From Bradyrhizobium diazoefficiens (GTDB taxonomy: Bacteria > Pseudomonadota > Alphaproteobacteria > Rhizobiales > Xanthobacteraceae): a stretch of 64,000 nt of DNA. The notes below the pieces were generated by a model. It saw only the letters and a list, made by a program, of their open reading frames with translations, did no database searches and was not told where the DNA came from. Position numbers and translations under genes: made by a program. The DNA lies in contig NZ_JAFCJE010000001.1 in assembly GCF_018131185.1 (NCBI RefSeq), positions 648,001 to 712,000 on the forward strand, in the 5' to 3' direction. Positions 47,011 through 56,866 of this stretch are shown here, piece after piece (positions within the stretch are counted from its first letter, which is position 1; every line of letters starts with the position of its first letter).

Positions 47011-47466
47011 TCAGAACAGCTTGCGATAGACGATGAAGCCGGACCGCTCCGCGACCTTGTCGTACAGGCGCTGCGCCGTGAGATTGGTCTCGTGCGTCTG
47101 CCAATAGACGCGTGGCGATCCCGCCAGTTTCGCCCGCTCATACACGCCGTGAATCAGCGCAGAGGCGACGCCCTTGCCGCGTGCGGCTTCAAGCGTGAAC
47201 AGGTCCTGCAAATAGCAGGACGGCTCGATCGCGGTGGTGCTGCGATGAAACAGATAGTTCGTCATGCCGAGCAGCTTGCCGTCGCTCTCGGCGACCAGCC
47301 CGTGCACCGGCTCATAGGCGTCGAAGAACCGCTGCCACGTCATCCGCGTGATTTCGGGAGCGAGCGCGGTCGGGCCGGAGCGGCCGTAGAAGGCGTTGTA
47401 GCCGTCCCACAGCGGCAGCCATTGATCGTAGTCCTGCCTGGTGACGGAGCGAATGGTGAGCGACAT
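47011..47466 (-). CDS. GNAT-family N-acetyltransferase
   Basis: A 151-residue GCN5-related acetyltransferase. The acetyl-CoA loop is at LEAARGKGVASALIHGVYE (R/Q-x-x-G-x-G/A), preceded by the beta-bulge strand CYLQDLFT; RVYWQTHETNLTAQRLYDKV is the closing part. The substrate is unknown, perhaps a small amine. ATG 47466 fits the family; longer frame unsupported. It is followed on its strand by a terminator. Confidence 0.86.
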   Translation of the reverse strand: MSLTIRSVTRQDYDQWLPLWDGYNAFYGRSGPTALAPEITRMTWQRFFDAYEPVHGLVAESDGKLLGMTNYLFHRSTTAIEPSCYLQDLFTLEAARGKGVASALIHGVYERAKLAGSPRVYWQTHETNLTAQRLYDKVAERSGFIVYRKLF

Positions 47467-47549
47467 GGAAAATTCCGCGATCTCGGGGCACGACGAAGCG
47501 ATGTCCTTCATACGTGATGATCGCGTTGCCGATCAATCGTGTCGTTACA

Positions 47550-48362
47550 TCACTCCGCGACCCGCAGATACCGGATCAGCTTGCGGCCTGCGGGATCGCG
47601 CAGCGAGCGGTAGTAGTCGGCTCGTGACGGCGCGTCGGTGTGGCGGACCAGATCGGTCACCGGCGTGTAGCTCAGCATCCGGCCACCGTTGGGCAGCGCG
47701 GCGCAAACGAAGCGCAGCACCTCGCCGTTGCGCAAGGCGATGTTGATCGGCGTAGCATCGCCGATCCGCACCATCTCCATTCGCTGCGCGATGAAGGTCC
47801 CGAGCTCGTCTTCGGGCAGCTCGAACGCGCCGGTGTCGCGGCCGTGATACATCAGCGCGATGAAGGGCGGCTTGCCGTCGGCGATCTCGTCCGGCACCGC
47901 AAAGTAATCGCGGAACGCGCGGTTGATGAACTCGGCCCGCGTCTCGGCATCGAGCAGCACGATGCCGATATCGACCTGGTCGAGCGCGGCCGACAGCCGT
48001 GCGGCGGTGGCGTGGCTTCGGCGCTCGGCCGCGAACGTGCCGAGCAGCCGCTCGCGCATCAGGCCGGTAATGGCTGCGGTGCCGGCAGCGGTGATGGCCA
48101 GAAGGCCGAGCCGGACCAGATCGGGGTTGCCATATCCGGCGACGCCGTGCTGGTTGAGGAAGAGCAGCGCGGCGCCGATCACCGCGACGGCTGCGCTGGT
48201 CATGGCCGAGGCGAGACCCGACAATGCGCCGGCAAGCGCCACGATGCCGACGAGCAACGGCGCGGGCGAGGGAGTGGGGACAAGGCGATCGAGGAGCATC
48301 GCCAGCAGCAGGGTTGCTGCCGTCAGCACCGGACCGGAGATCGCACGCCATCCGAACCGCAT
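47550..48362 (-). CDS. Membrane protein with C-terminal PAS domain
   Basis: A 270-residue protein with an N-terminal membrane region of about four helices (ISGPVLTAATLLLAMLLDRL, APLLVGIVALAGALSGLASA, AAVAVIGAALLFLNQ, LGLLAITAAGTAAITGL) followed by a PAS-like sensor domain (LSAALDQVDIGIVLLDAETRAEF is its start; VLRFVCAALPNGGRM follows). No kinase, GGDEF or EAL output domain is present, so it is a sensor without obvious output. Start at ATG 48362; TTG 48401 would extend it by 13 residues. Confidence 0.75.
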   Translation of the reverse strand: MRFGWRAISGPVLTAATLLLAMLLDRLVPTPSPAPLLVGIVALAGALSGLASAMTSAAVAVIGAALLFLNQHGVAGYGNPDLVRLGLLAITAAGTAAITGLMRERLLGTFAAERRSHATAARLSAALDQVDIGIVLLDAETRAEFINRAFRDYFAVPDEIADGKPPFIALMYHGRDTGAFELPEDELGTFIAQRMEMVRIGDATPINIALRNGEVLRFVCAALPNGGRMLSYTPVTDLVRHTDAPSRADYYRSLRDPAGRKLIRYLRVAE

Positions 48363-48490
48363 GGACCAGTCTCGCTCCTCCCGAACGAGGTAAGACCGCA
48401 ACTCTGACTGATCGTTGCGCCACAGCGATGCGTTTTCGCGCGGTGTGCTTAAGGCCCGCTTGTCGCCAAGTGTAAGGCTTTCGGATGATT

Positions 48491-48649
48491 TTAGATCAGA
48501 TGCGCGAGCTTGAAGGGTTGTTGCAGCGCAGGCCCATTCAGCGTCGACGTTCCCGGGCCCTTGCGGGTGCCGACGACAATCAACAGTGATGCCGCGACCA
48601 GGATGGCCGCGGTCAATGTGATTGCAACGACTACCACAGGTGATTTCAT
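48491..48649 (-). CDS. Small single-span membrane peptide
   Basis: A 52-residue peptide with an N-terminal hydrophobic helix (VVVVAITLTAAILVAASLLIV is the core) and a polar C-terminus (GTRKGPGTSTLNGPALQQPF). GGGA lies near ATG 48649. It follows another small membrane peptide by 73 bp on the same strand. No known function. Confidence 0.55.
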   Translation of the reverse strand: MKSPVVVVAITLTAAILVAASLLIVVGTRKGPGTSTLNGPALQQPFKLAHLI

Positions 48650-48722
48650 CGACGTCCCGTTGCGATGCCGGTCGGCCCGGGGCATGCAGCGCCTTGACGG
48701 CTGGACCAGGATGAAACGGGAA

Positions 48723-48899
48723 TCAGACCGGCAGACCCATCGCCATGGTCGCCTTGGTCGACAGCACCGTCAGGGTGACGATCAGGCACAGCGAGAGCGC
48801 GGCGACGGCGAGCGAGGCCGCGACCGCGTTGGTCAGCCGGGAAGACGCGACGGTATCGGGATGGCCGCGAAAGCCTGCCGTGCCGGACGCCCGTATCAT
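48723..48899 (-). CDS. Small single-span membrane peptide
   Basis: A 58-residue peptide: basic/polar N-terminus (MIRASGTAGFRGHPDTVA) then one transmembrane helix (ASLAVAALSLCLIVTLTVL) and a short tail (KATMAMGLPV). ATG 48899 has AAGGA about 8 nt upstream, a good Shine-Dalgarno. First of two small membrane peptides upstream of the PAS membrane protein. Confidence 0.6.
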   Translation of the reverse strand: MIRASGTAGFRGHPDTVASSRLTNAVAASLAVAALSLCLIVTLTVLSTKATMAMGLPV

Positions 48900-49061
48900 G
48901 GTCTAAATCCTTCAATGCGCGAGCGAATCACCCGCGACTTTCCACAATTTCCCAGTTTCAACCGGCAACATTGCGGCGGCTCTCGTGCTGAAAATGGCCA
49001 GATTGCGGCAAATATTACCTTTATACCCGCTATTTCCTGGAGCCGGGCAGGACGGGCGCCG

Positions 49062-49712
49062 TCAGGCGCTGGCGGCGATGCTGGCGGGGTCGTCGATATC
49101 GGCTGGCCGCCAGTCCATCGATACGAAGCCGGGAGCGGCTTCCACCCGCTTCAGCCAGTCCCGGATCGCAGGGAAGGCCTCGAGATCGAAGTCGCAGCGG
49201 TCGGCCAGGTGGGTATAGCCGTACAGCGCGATGTCGGCGACCGTGAGCTGGCGCGCGGCGAAATAGGCGTTGGTCTTGAGGTGGTTTTCCATCACCTGGA
49301 GCGCGCCATAGCCGCGCTCCATCCAATCTTCCAGCGAATGGGTCTGGAGGTCGCGGCCGCCCTTGACCAGTGACAGCCAGAAATAGGCGGCGCCGATGTT
49401 CGGCTCGAGCGCGTGCTGTTCGAAGAACATCCATTGCAGCGCCTCGGCGCGGTCGATGCGGTTCTCGGGCGCAAGCGGAGTGCCGACGGCGACATACCAG
49501 AGGATGGCGTTGGACTCTGCGAGATAGCGGTCGCCGCCGACCTCGAGCAGCGGCACCTGTCCCGACGGGTTCTTGGTCAGGAAGTCCGGCGTGCGGCTTT
49601 CGCCGCGCAGAATGTCCACCTCGATCGCTTCGTAAGGCAGGTTGAGCAGCGCCAGCGCAAGGCGGACCTTGTAGCTGTTGCCTGAGCGTTGCATCGAATA
49701 GAGCTTGTACAT
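49062..49712 (-). CDS. Glutathione S-transferase family protein
   Basis: A 216-residue GST beginning MYKLYSMQRSGNSYKVRLAL; the SGNSYK segment carries the probable glutathione-site Ser. It has NPSGQVPLLEVGGDRYLAES (cis-Pro region and glutathione-binding E-S) and the C-terminal helical domain (QLTVADIALYGYTHLADRCD). ATG 49712 is the natural start; the frame to 49814 is unsupported. No operon partner. Confidence 0.87.
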   Translation of the reverse strand: MYKLYSMQRSGNSYKVRLALALLNLPYEAIEVDILRGESRTPDFLTKNPSGQVPLLEVGGDRYLAESNAILWYVAVGTPLAPENRIDRAEALQWMFFEQHALEPNIGAAYFWLSLVKGGRDLQTHSLEDWMERGYGALQVMENHLKTNAYFAARQLTVADIALYGYTHLADRCDFDLEAFPAIRDWLKRVEAAPGFVSMDWRPADIDDPASIAASA

Positions 49713-51506
<1,794 letters not shown>

Positions 51507-51530
51507 GCACGCTGCAAGGCCTCGCGAAAC

Positions 51531-51554
51531 GGCCCGCCACTGGCGGGCCTTTTT
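51531..51554 (+). terminator. Rho-independent terminator of the aminotransferase gene
   Basis: Inverted repeat GGCCCGCCA-C-TGGCGGGCC followed by five T. The stem-loop is 25 nt after the stop codon. Confidence 0.9.
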
Positions 51555-51671
51555 GTTGCGCGCACGCTTATCGCCGCGCGCGATCTGGCACCATTGAGCC
51601 TCTTGTGGCATAGACGCTCCACGCGGGGCGGGTGATCTCTGCTCGCATCACATCATCGCCGGAGACATTTC

Positions 51672-52151
51672 ATGCGCCGTTCGTTCATCCTCGCCGGGCT
51701 CGCCGCCGCCAGCCTCGTTGTCTCCGTCGCTGCGGCCGGCGCGCAGCAGCGGATGGCGCGGGTCGGTGTGCTCGAATGCCGTGGCGGCGCCAGTGTCGGC
51801 TTCATCGTGGGATCGGTGACCCATCTCGGCTGCGTGCTGCGTGCCGACGGCCTGCCCGACGATCGCTACGTCGCGACGATCCGTAAAGTCGGTCTCGACA
51901 TCGGCATCACCCAGGAGACGGCTTTGGCGTGGGGCGTGTTCGCACCGGTCGACCGGCTCGGCCCCGGCGATCTCTCCGGCAACTACGCGGGCGCGCAGGG
52001 CAGCGCCTCGGTCGGCGTCGGCCTTGGCGGCAACGTGCTGGTCGGCGGCTCCAACAATTCGATCTCGCTCCAGCCGCTCAGCGTGCAGGGTCAGGTCGGC
52101 CTCAACGTTGCCGCTGGCCTCGAGAGCCTGGAACTTCGTCCGGGCCGCTGA
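51672..52151 (+). CDS. DUF992 domain-containing exported protein
   Basis: A 159-residue product with a signal peptide (FILAGLAAASLVVSVAAAGA) and the DUF992 features VGVLECRGGASVGFIVGSV, VTHLGCVLRADG and LAWGVFAPVDRLGPGDLSG (two Cys, likely disulfide). The C-terminal part is Gly/Ser rich (GNVLVGGSNNSISLQPL). Function unknown; the family is confined mainly to Rhizobiales. ATG 51672. Confidence 0.85.
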   Translation: MRRSFILAGLAAASLVVSVAAAGAQQRMARVGVLECRGGASVGFIVGSVTHLGCVLRADGLPDDRYVATIRKVGLDIGITQETALAWGVFAPVDRLGPGDLSGNYAGAQGSASVGVGLGGNVLVGGSNNSISLQPLSVQGQVGLNVAAGLESLELRPGR

Positions 52152-52310
52152 CGCCCGACGACGGCAGTGCTGCTTGCCTCTCTCGGGAGAGGTGGAACAC
52201 CATCGACGCACCGCAGCGACGTTTGATGCTTGCCAAATCTCGGGGACGGGCAGAGCATCTACGTTTGCCGACCCAATCATGGGCCGAGCTCCACAAGAAG
52301 GAGGCGGCGA

Positions 52311-54359
52311 ATGGGACAAGACGTCAGAAGTCCCCGAGGTCCACGGTGCATCGCGCTGGTGGGCCCTTTCCAAAGCGGTAAAACCACACTTCTCGAAGCA
52401 ATACTGGCGCGAACGGGCGCAATCCCGCGCGCCGGCAGCGTCGACGCCGGAACGTCCGTCGGCGACGCCACCCCGGAGGCCCGTCATCACAAGATGACCG
52501 TCGGGCTGACTGCCGCCACCACGAGTTTCATGGGCGACAGCTATACCTTCCTCGATTGTCCCGGTTCCGTCGAGTTTGCCCACGACATGCGCGCCGCGCT
52601 GCCCGCGGTCGATGCGGCGATCGTGGTCTGCGAGGCCGACGAGAAGAAGCTGCCGCAGCTTCAGATCATCCTGCGCGAGTTGGAGGAGCTGAAGATCCCG
52701 CGTTTCCTGTTCCTGAACAAGATCGACCGCGCGAGCCAGCGCATCCGTGAGACGCTCGCGATGCTGCAGCCCGCCTCCCGCGTGCCGCTGGTGCTGCGCC
52801 AGATTCCGATCTGGAAGGGCGAGCTGATCGAGGGCTTCGTCGATCTCGCGCTGGAACGCGCCTTCATCTATCGCGAGCACAAGGCCTCCGAGGTGATCGG
52901 GCTCGAAGGCGGCGATCTCGATCGCGAGAAGGAGGCCCGCTTCTCGATGTTGGAGAAGCTCGCCGATCACGACGATGCGCTGATGGAGCAACTGCTCGAG
53001 GACATCCAGCCGCCGCGCGATGCCGTGTTCGACGATCTCGCCCGCGAGTTGCGCGAGGGGCTGATCTGCCCGGTGTTGCTGGGCGCCGCCGCACGCGAGA
53101 ACGGCGTGCTGCGCCTGATGAAGGCGCTGCGTCACGAGGCGCCGGGCGTCGCGGAGACCGCAAGACGTCTCGGCGTGCCCGAGACCAAGGATGCGCTCGG
53201 CTACGTCTTCAAGACGCTGCATTCGCAGCATGGTGGAAAGCTGTCGCTGACGCGGCTGCTTGCCGGCCATCTCGACGACGGTGCCACGTTGCAATCCGCC
53301 TCCGGCGGCTCCGGGCGCATCTCCGGCATCCTCGCCGTCAACGGCGCCTACGACACCAAGCGCGCTATGGCCGAAGCCGGTGACACCGTTGCGCTCGCCA
53401 AGCTCGATCCCGTCAGGACCGGCGATACGATATCGAGCGGCAAGTCCCCGCCGGCCGCGCTGGCCGTCACGGAGCCGACGCCGCCGGTGCTTGCGATCTC
53501 GATCGCCGCCACCGACCGTAAGGACGACGTCAAGCTCGGCCAGGCACTGGCGCGGCTGCACGAGGAGGATCCCTCGCTCGTCGTCGTGCAGAACGCCCAG
53601 ACCCACGACACCGTCTTGTGGGGGCAGGGCGAGATGCATCTGCGCGTCGCCAGCGAGCGGCTGCGCGACCGCTTCGGTATCAAGCTCACCTCGCATCCGC
53701 CCGGGATCGGCTATCAGGAAACCATCCGCAAGCCGATCACCCAGCGCGGGCGCCACAAGAAGCAGTCCGGCGGCCACGGTCAGTTCGGCGACGTCGTGCT
53801 CGACATCAAGCCGCTGCCGCGCGGCGACGGCTTCAAATTCACCGAGAAGGTGGTGGGTGGCGCCGTGCCGCGCAACTACATCGGCGCGGTGGAGGAAGGC
53901 GTCGTCGACGGACTGGCGCGCGGTCCGCTCGGCTTCCCCGTCACCGACGTGCAGGTGACGCTGACCGACGGCTCCTACCACAGCGTCGACTCGTCCGACC
54001 TTGCCTTCCGCACGGCGGCGCGGATCGGACTCAATGAAGGCCTGCCGCAATGCCAGCCGGTGCTGCTGGAGCCGATCCACGTCGTCGAGATCGTCTGCCC
54101 GACCGATGCGACCGCCAAGATCAATGCGATCCTGTCGGCGCGGCGTGGCCAGATCCTCGGCTTCGACACTCGCGACGGCTGGAGTGGCTGGGACTGCGTC
54201 CGCGCCATGATGCCGGAAGCCGAGATCGGCGAGCTGATCGTGGAGCTGCGCTCGGCCACCGCCGGGGCCGGCAGCTTCACGCGCCAGTTCGACCACATGG
54301 CCGAAGTCACCGGCCGCGCCGCCGACCAGATCATCGCCGCGCATCAACACGCCGCGTGA
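52311..54359 (+). CDS. EF-G-like translational GTPase (second, divergent)
   Basis: A 682-residue EF-G paralogue with five EF-G domains. G1 GPFQSGKT (18-25) and G4 FLNKIDRA (136-139) are intact, but G3 reads DCPGSVEF (82-89): Ser86 stands where EF-G has the GTPase-essential His. The switch-I motif RGITI is replaced by HKMTV. Domain IV (SGGHGQFGDVVLDIKPL, PRNYIGAVEEGVVDGL) and C-terminal ferredoxin-like domain V remain. ATG 52311 has AAGGAGG. Not in a str operon, so not the main EF-G. Possible role in recycling, hibernation or stress translation. Confidence 0.9.
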   Translation: MGQDVRSPRGPRCIALVGPFQSGKTTLLEAILARTGAIPRAGSVDAGTSVGDATPEARHHKMTVGLTAATTSFMGDSYTFLDCPGSVEFAHDMRAALPAVDAAIVVCEADEKKLPQLQIILRELEELKIPRFLFLNKIDRASQRIRETLAMLQPASRVPLVLRQIPIWKGELIEGFVDLALERAFIYREHKASEVIGLEGGDLDREKEARFSMLEKLADHDDALMEQLLEDIQPPRDAVFDDLARELREGLICPVLLGAAARENGVLRLMKALRHEAPGVAETARRLGVPETKDALGYVFKTLHSQHGGKLSLTRLLAGHLDDGATLQSASGGSGRISGILAVNGAYDTKRAMAEAGDTVALAKLDPVRTGDTISSGKSPPAALAVTEPTPPVLAISIAATDRKDDVKLGQALARLHEEDPSLVVVQNAQTHDTVLWGQGEMHLRVASERLRDRFGIKLTSHPPGIGYQETIRKPITQRGRHKKQSGGHGQFGDVVLDIKPLPRGDGFKFTEKVVGGAVPRNYIGAVEEGVVDGLARGPLGFPVTDVQVTLTDGSYHSVDSSDLAFRTAARIGLNEGLPQCQPVLLEPIHVVEIVCPTDATAKINAILSARRGQILGFDTRDGWSGWDCVRAMMPEAEIGELIVELRSATAGAGSFTRQFDHMAEVTGRAADQIIAAHQHAA

Positions 54360-54388
54360 TCGGTTAGGCAGGTGACGGCCTCTCTCTT

Positions 54389-54431
54389 CCTCTCCCCGTT
54401 CTTCATGGGGAGAGGGCAGGGTGAGGGGCTG
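54389..54431. repeat. Short hairpin repeat (CCTCTCCCC type)
   Basis: CCTCTCCCC, loop GTTCTTCAT, GGGGAGAGG, then GCAGGGTGAGGGGCT. Just downstream of the EF-G-like gene; common type in rhizobia and may act as 3' end. A mini-version CCTCTC-TCGG-GAGAGG lies at 52177-52192. Confidence 0.7.
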
Positions 54432-54476
54432 CCTCCGCGCGTGCGGAGCTTCCTTAAGGCTGCGGTTTCTCCAAGC

Positions 54477-54554
54477 GTCATTGCGAGCGCAGCGAAGCAA
54501 TCCAGGGTCTTTCCGCGGAGGAATTCTGGATTGCTTCGCTGCGCTCGCAATGAC
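54477..54554. repeat. Palindromic repeat (GTCATTGCGAG type)
   Basis: Opens GTCATTGCGAGCGCAGCGAA and closes TTCGCTGCGCTCGCAATGAC, a nearly perfect 20-bp inverted end pair; inner AGCAATCCAG/CTGGATTGCT match the copy at 41236. Confidence 0.88.
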
Positions 54555-54581
54555 GGAGGAGGCGCTTGCATTCGCCCTAAG

Positions 54582-54600
54582 ATGATGTATTTTACATCAT
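54582..54600. promoter_or_regulatory. Operator-like palindrome ATGATGTA-TTT-TACATCAT
   Basis: A perfect 8-bp inverted repeat around TTT, touching the -35 element of the promoter at 54600-54628 upstream of a small HTH gene. Its position suits autorepression. Confidence 0.55.
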
Positions 54601-54628
54601 TGTATACGTGTAGGATATCAATTATACT
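54600..54628 (+). promoter_or_regulatory. Sigma-70-type promoter of the HTH gene
   Basis: -35 TTGTAT, 17-bp spacer, -10 TATACT: an unusually good housekeeping-type match for this GC-rich genome, in a local AT-rich stretch (about 54580-54645). A second inverted or direct word ATACGTG occurs at 54604 and 54634. Confidence 0.6.
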
Positions 54629-54648
54629 ATCTCATACGTGAGGCCAAG

Positions 54649-54921
54649 GTGATTACCTCGTTTCAAATGCGAGCAGCCCGCGCGCTGCTCGGCATTGACC
54701 AGAAGACCCTGGCCGAGCTCGCCGGCGTTTCGTTGCCGACCATCCAGCGGATGGAGGCCAGCACCGGCAACGTGCGTGGCGTGGTCGAGACCCTGATCAA
54801 GGTGGTCGAGGCGTTCGACCGGGCCGGCGTCGAGCTCATCGGCGAGCAGGTCCGCAGCGACAGCGGCGGGCGTGGCGTTCGCTTGAAGGAGCCCGGGCCG
54901 CCGCGCCGCGTCGGGGCATGA
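54649..54921 (+). CDS. Small HTH (XRE-like) regulator
   Basis: A 90-residue protein with an XRE-like helix-turn-helix (MRAARALLGIDQKTLAELAG, VSLPTIQRMEASTG) and a C-terminal dimerisation-like part. GTG 54649 with GAGG 5 nt upstream is the start. The strong promoter and adjoining palindrome suggest autoregulation. Neighbours on both sides (EF-G-like and SulP) give no clear partner; a toxin gene was not found, so an antitoxin role is not supported. It could control the downstream SulP gene. Confidence 0.8.
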   Translation: MITSFQMRAARALLGIDQKTLAELAGVSLPTIQRMEASTGNVRGVVETLIKVVEAFDRAGVELIGEQVRSDSGGRGVRLKEPGPPRRVGA

Positions 54922-55035
54922 TCGGGACGTTGATCGTGCTCGGGATCAAGATGGGCTAGTGCATCGTCGCACCTCGGCAACAGGGACGCGCACGATGTTT
55001 TGGAGCATCGTGGGGCAGCGGAGCACTTTGCCGAG

Positions 55036-56778
55036 ATGAGCATCACAAGCGATCACGCCAGCCGGCTGCATCAGCTGCGTCAGCCGACCTTTGCCGAATT
55101 GTATCTGCCCAAGCTCGTCACCGTCTGGCGGGAGGGCTACCGCCTTGCGGATTTCCGCGCCGACGTCTTCGCGGGCCTGACCGTTGCGATCGTGGCGCTG
55201 CCGCTGTCGATGGCGATCGCGATCGCCTCGGGCGTGACGCCGGACCGCGGCCTCTACACCGCCGTCGTCGGCGGCTTCATCGCCTCGCTGCTCGGCGGCA
55301 GCCGGTTCCAGATCGGCGGACCTGCCGGCGCGTTCATCGTATTGGTCGCAGCGACCGCGGAGCGCCACGGCGTCGACGGCGTCATTCTCGCCACCATGAT
55401 GGCGGGCCTGTTTCTGATCGCCGCGGGCCTGCTGCGGATCGGGACCTACATCAAGTTCATTCCCTATCCGGTGACGGTCGGCTTCACCGCCGGCATCGCC
55501 GTGATCATCTTCGCCAGCCAGCTCCGCGATCTCGCAGGCATCACGCTCGCCGGGAAAGAGCCGAGCGAATTCGTGCCGAAGCTCGTTGCGCTCGCCGGTG
55601 GCCTCAACACCGTCAATCCCTCCGCCGTCGCGGTCGCCATCGTCAGCGTCGCCATCATCGCGATTTTGCGCCGGTGGCGGCCGTCCTGGCCCGGCATCCT
55701 GATCGCCGTAGTGTTCGCGGCTGTCATATGTGCGGTGTTCTCGCTCCCGGTCGAGACCATCGGCTCGCGTTTCGGCGGCATTCCGCGCGAATTGCCGTCG
55801 CCAGCCTTGCCGCCGTTCTCGATCGCGAAGGCGAGCGCCGTGCTGCCGGATGCGATCGCGTTCGCGCTGCTGGCCGCGATCGAATCGTTGCTGTCCGCGG
55901 TGGTCGCCGACGGCATGACCGGGCGTCGCCACCGCTCCAATTGCGAGCTGGTGGCGCAAGGCGCCGCCAACATCGGCTCCGCGCTGTTCGGCGGCATTTG
56001 CGTCACCGGACTGATCGCGCGCACCGCGACCAACATCCGTGCCGGCGCGCGCGGGCCGCTCGCGGGCATGCTGCATTCGGTCTTCCTGTTGCTGTTCATG
56101 CTGATCGCGGCGCCGCTCGCGAGCTACATCCCGCTCGCCGCGCTTGCCTCGGTGCTGGTCGTGGTGGCCTGGACCATGGCGGAGAAGCACGAATTCGCGA
56201 CGCTGCTGCGCTCGTCATGGGGCGACGCCGTCGTGCTGCTCGCGACGTTCCTGCTGACGATCTTCCGCGATCTGACCGAGGGCATCCTGGTGGGCTTCGC
56301 GCTCGGCGCGGTGCTGTTCATCCATCGCATGGCGGAGATGACGGGCATCGAGGAGCGTTCTCCACTGGTCGCCGGTGATCGTCCCGACGACGGCAATGGC
56401 GATCGCGTGCCCTACGATCCTGCGCTTGCGGTCGATCGCGACGTGCTGGTCTATCGCATCACCGGTGCGTTCTTCTTTGGCGCGGCCTCCGCGATCGGAG
56501 GGGTGCTCGACGGGGTCGCCGACAAACGCAAGGCCTTCGTGGTCGATTTCTCCGCGGTGCCGTTCCTGGACTCCACGGCGGCCAACGTGCTCGGCCGCGT
56601 CGCCGCCAAGGCGCACCGCCAGGGCATCCGGCTGTTCATCACGGGGGCTTCGCCCACGGTCCGCAGGGCGCTGCTCACCCATGGTGTGACCCCGCCGCGC
56701 GCGCGCTATCGCACGAGCCTCGAGCGCGCGATTGCCGACATCAAGGGCGGCGCGGGCGAGGAGGCGGCTGCGAATTGA
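55036..56778 (+). CDS. SulP/SLC26-family anion transporter
   Basis: A 580-residue inner-membrane transporter of the SulP family (sulfate, bicarbonate or dicarboxylate). Conserved start: LADFRADVFAGLTVAIVALP, MAIAIASGVTPDRGLYTAVV and the SulP signature region; about 12-14 helices follow. The cytoplasmic STAS domain is present (VYRITGAFFFGAASA, VVDFSAVPFLDSTAANVL). ATG 55036 is used; TTG 55000 is possible. The substrate cannot be assigned. Confidence 0.9.
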   Translation: MSITSDHASRLHQLRQPTFAELYLPKLVTVWREGYRLADFRADVFAGLTVAIVALPLSMAIAIASGVTPDRGLYTAVVGGFIASLLGGSRFQIGGPAGAFIVLVAATAERHGVDGVILATMMAGLFLIAAGLLRIGTYIKFIPYPVTVGFTAGIAVIIFASQLRDLAGITLAGKEPSEFVPKLVALAGGLNTVNPSAVAVAIVSVAIIAILRRWRPSWPGILIAVVFAAVICAVFSLPVETIGSRFGGIPRELPSPALPPFSIAKASAVLPDAIAFALLAAIESLLSAVVADGMTGRRHRSNCELVAQGAANIGSALFGGICVTGLIARTATNIRAGARGPLAGMLHSVFLLLFMLIAAPLASYIPLAALASVLVVVAWTMAEKHEFATLLRSSWGDAVVLLATFLLTIFRDLTEGILVGFALGAVLFIHRMAEMTGIEERSPLVAGDRPDDGNGDRVPYDPALAVDRDVLVYRITGAFFFGAASAIGGVLDGVADKRKAFVVDFSAVPFLDSTAANVLGRVAAKAHRQGIRLFITGASPTVRRALLTHGVTPPRARYRTSLERAIADIKGGAGEEAAAN

Positions 56779-56866
56779 CTGCAGGTACCTCCCGCCGCCA
56801 CCGCGCTTGACAGGCCGGGCGCAACGCGAAATGGATCGCCTCGGGAACACGACCCCCGAGGGAAAG

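Noticed and set aside
51648..54500. A 950-codon open frame on the minus strand
   Set aside because: It is antisense to DUF992 and the EF-G-like gene, has low-complexity Arg/Gly/Asp-rich translation without domains, and is a known artefact of high-GC coding DNA.
54649..54921. HTH gene as antitoxin of a toxin-antitoxin pair
   Set aside because: No small toxin-like gene adjoins it on either side.
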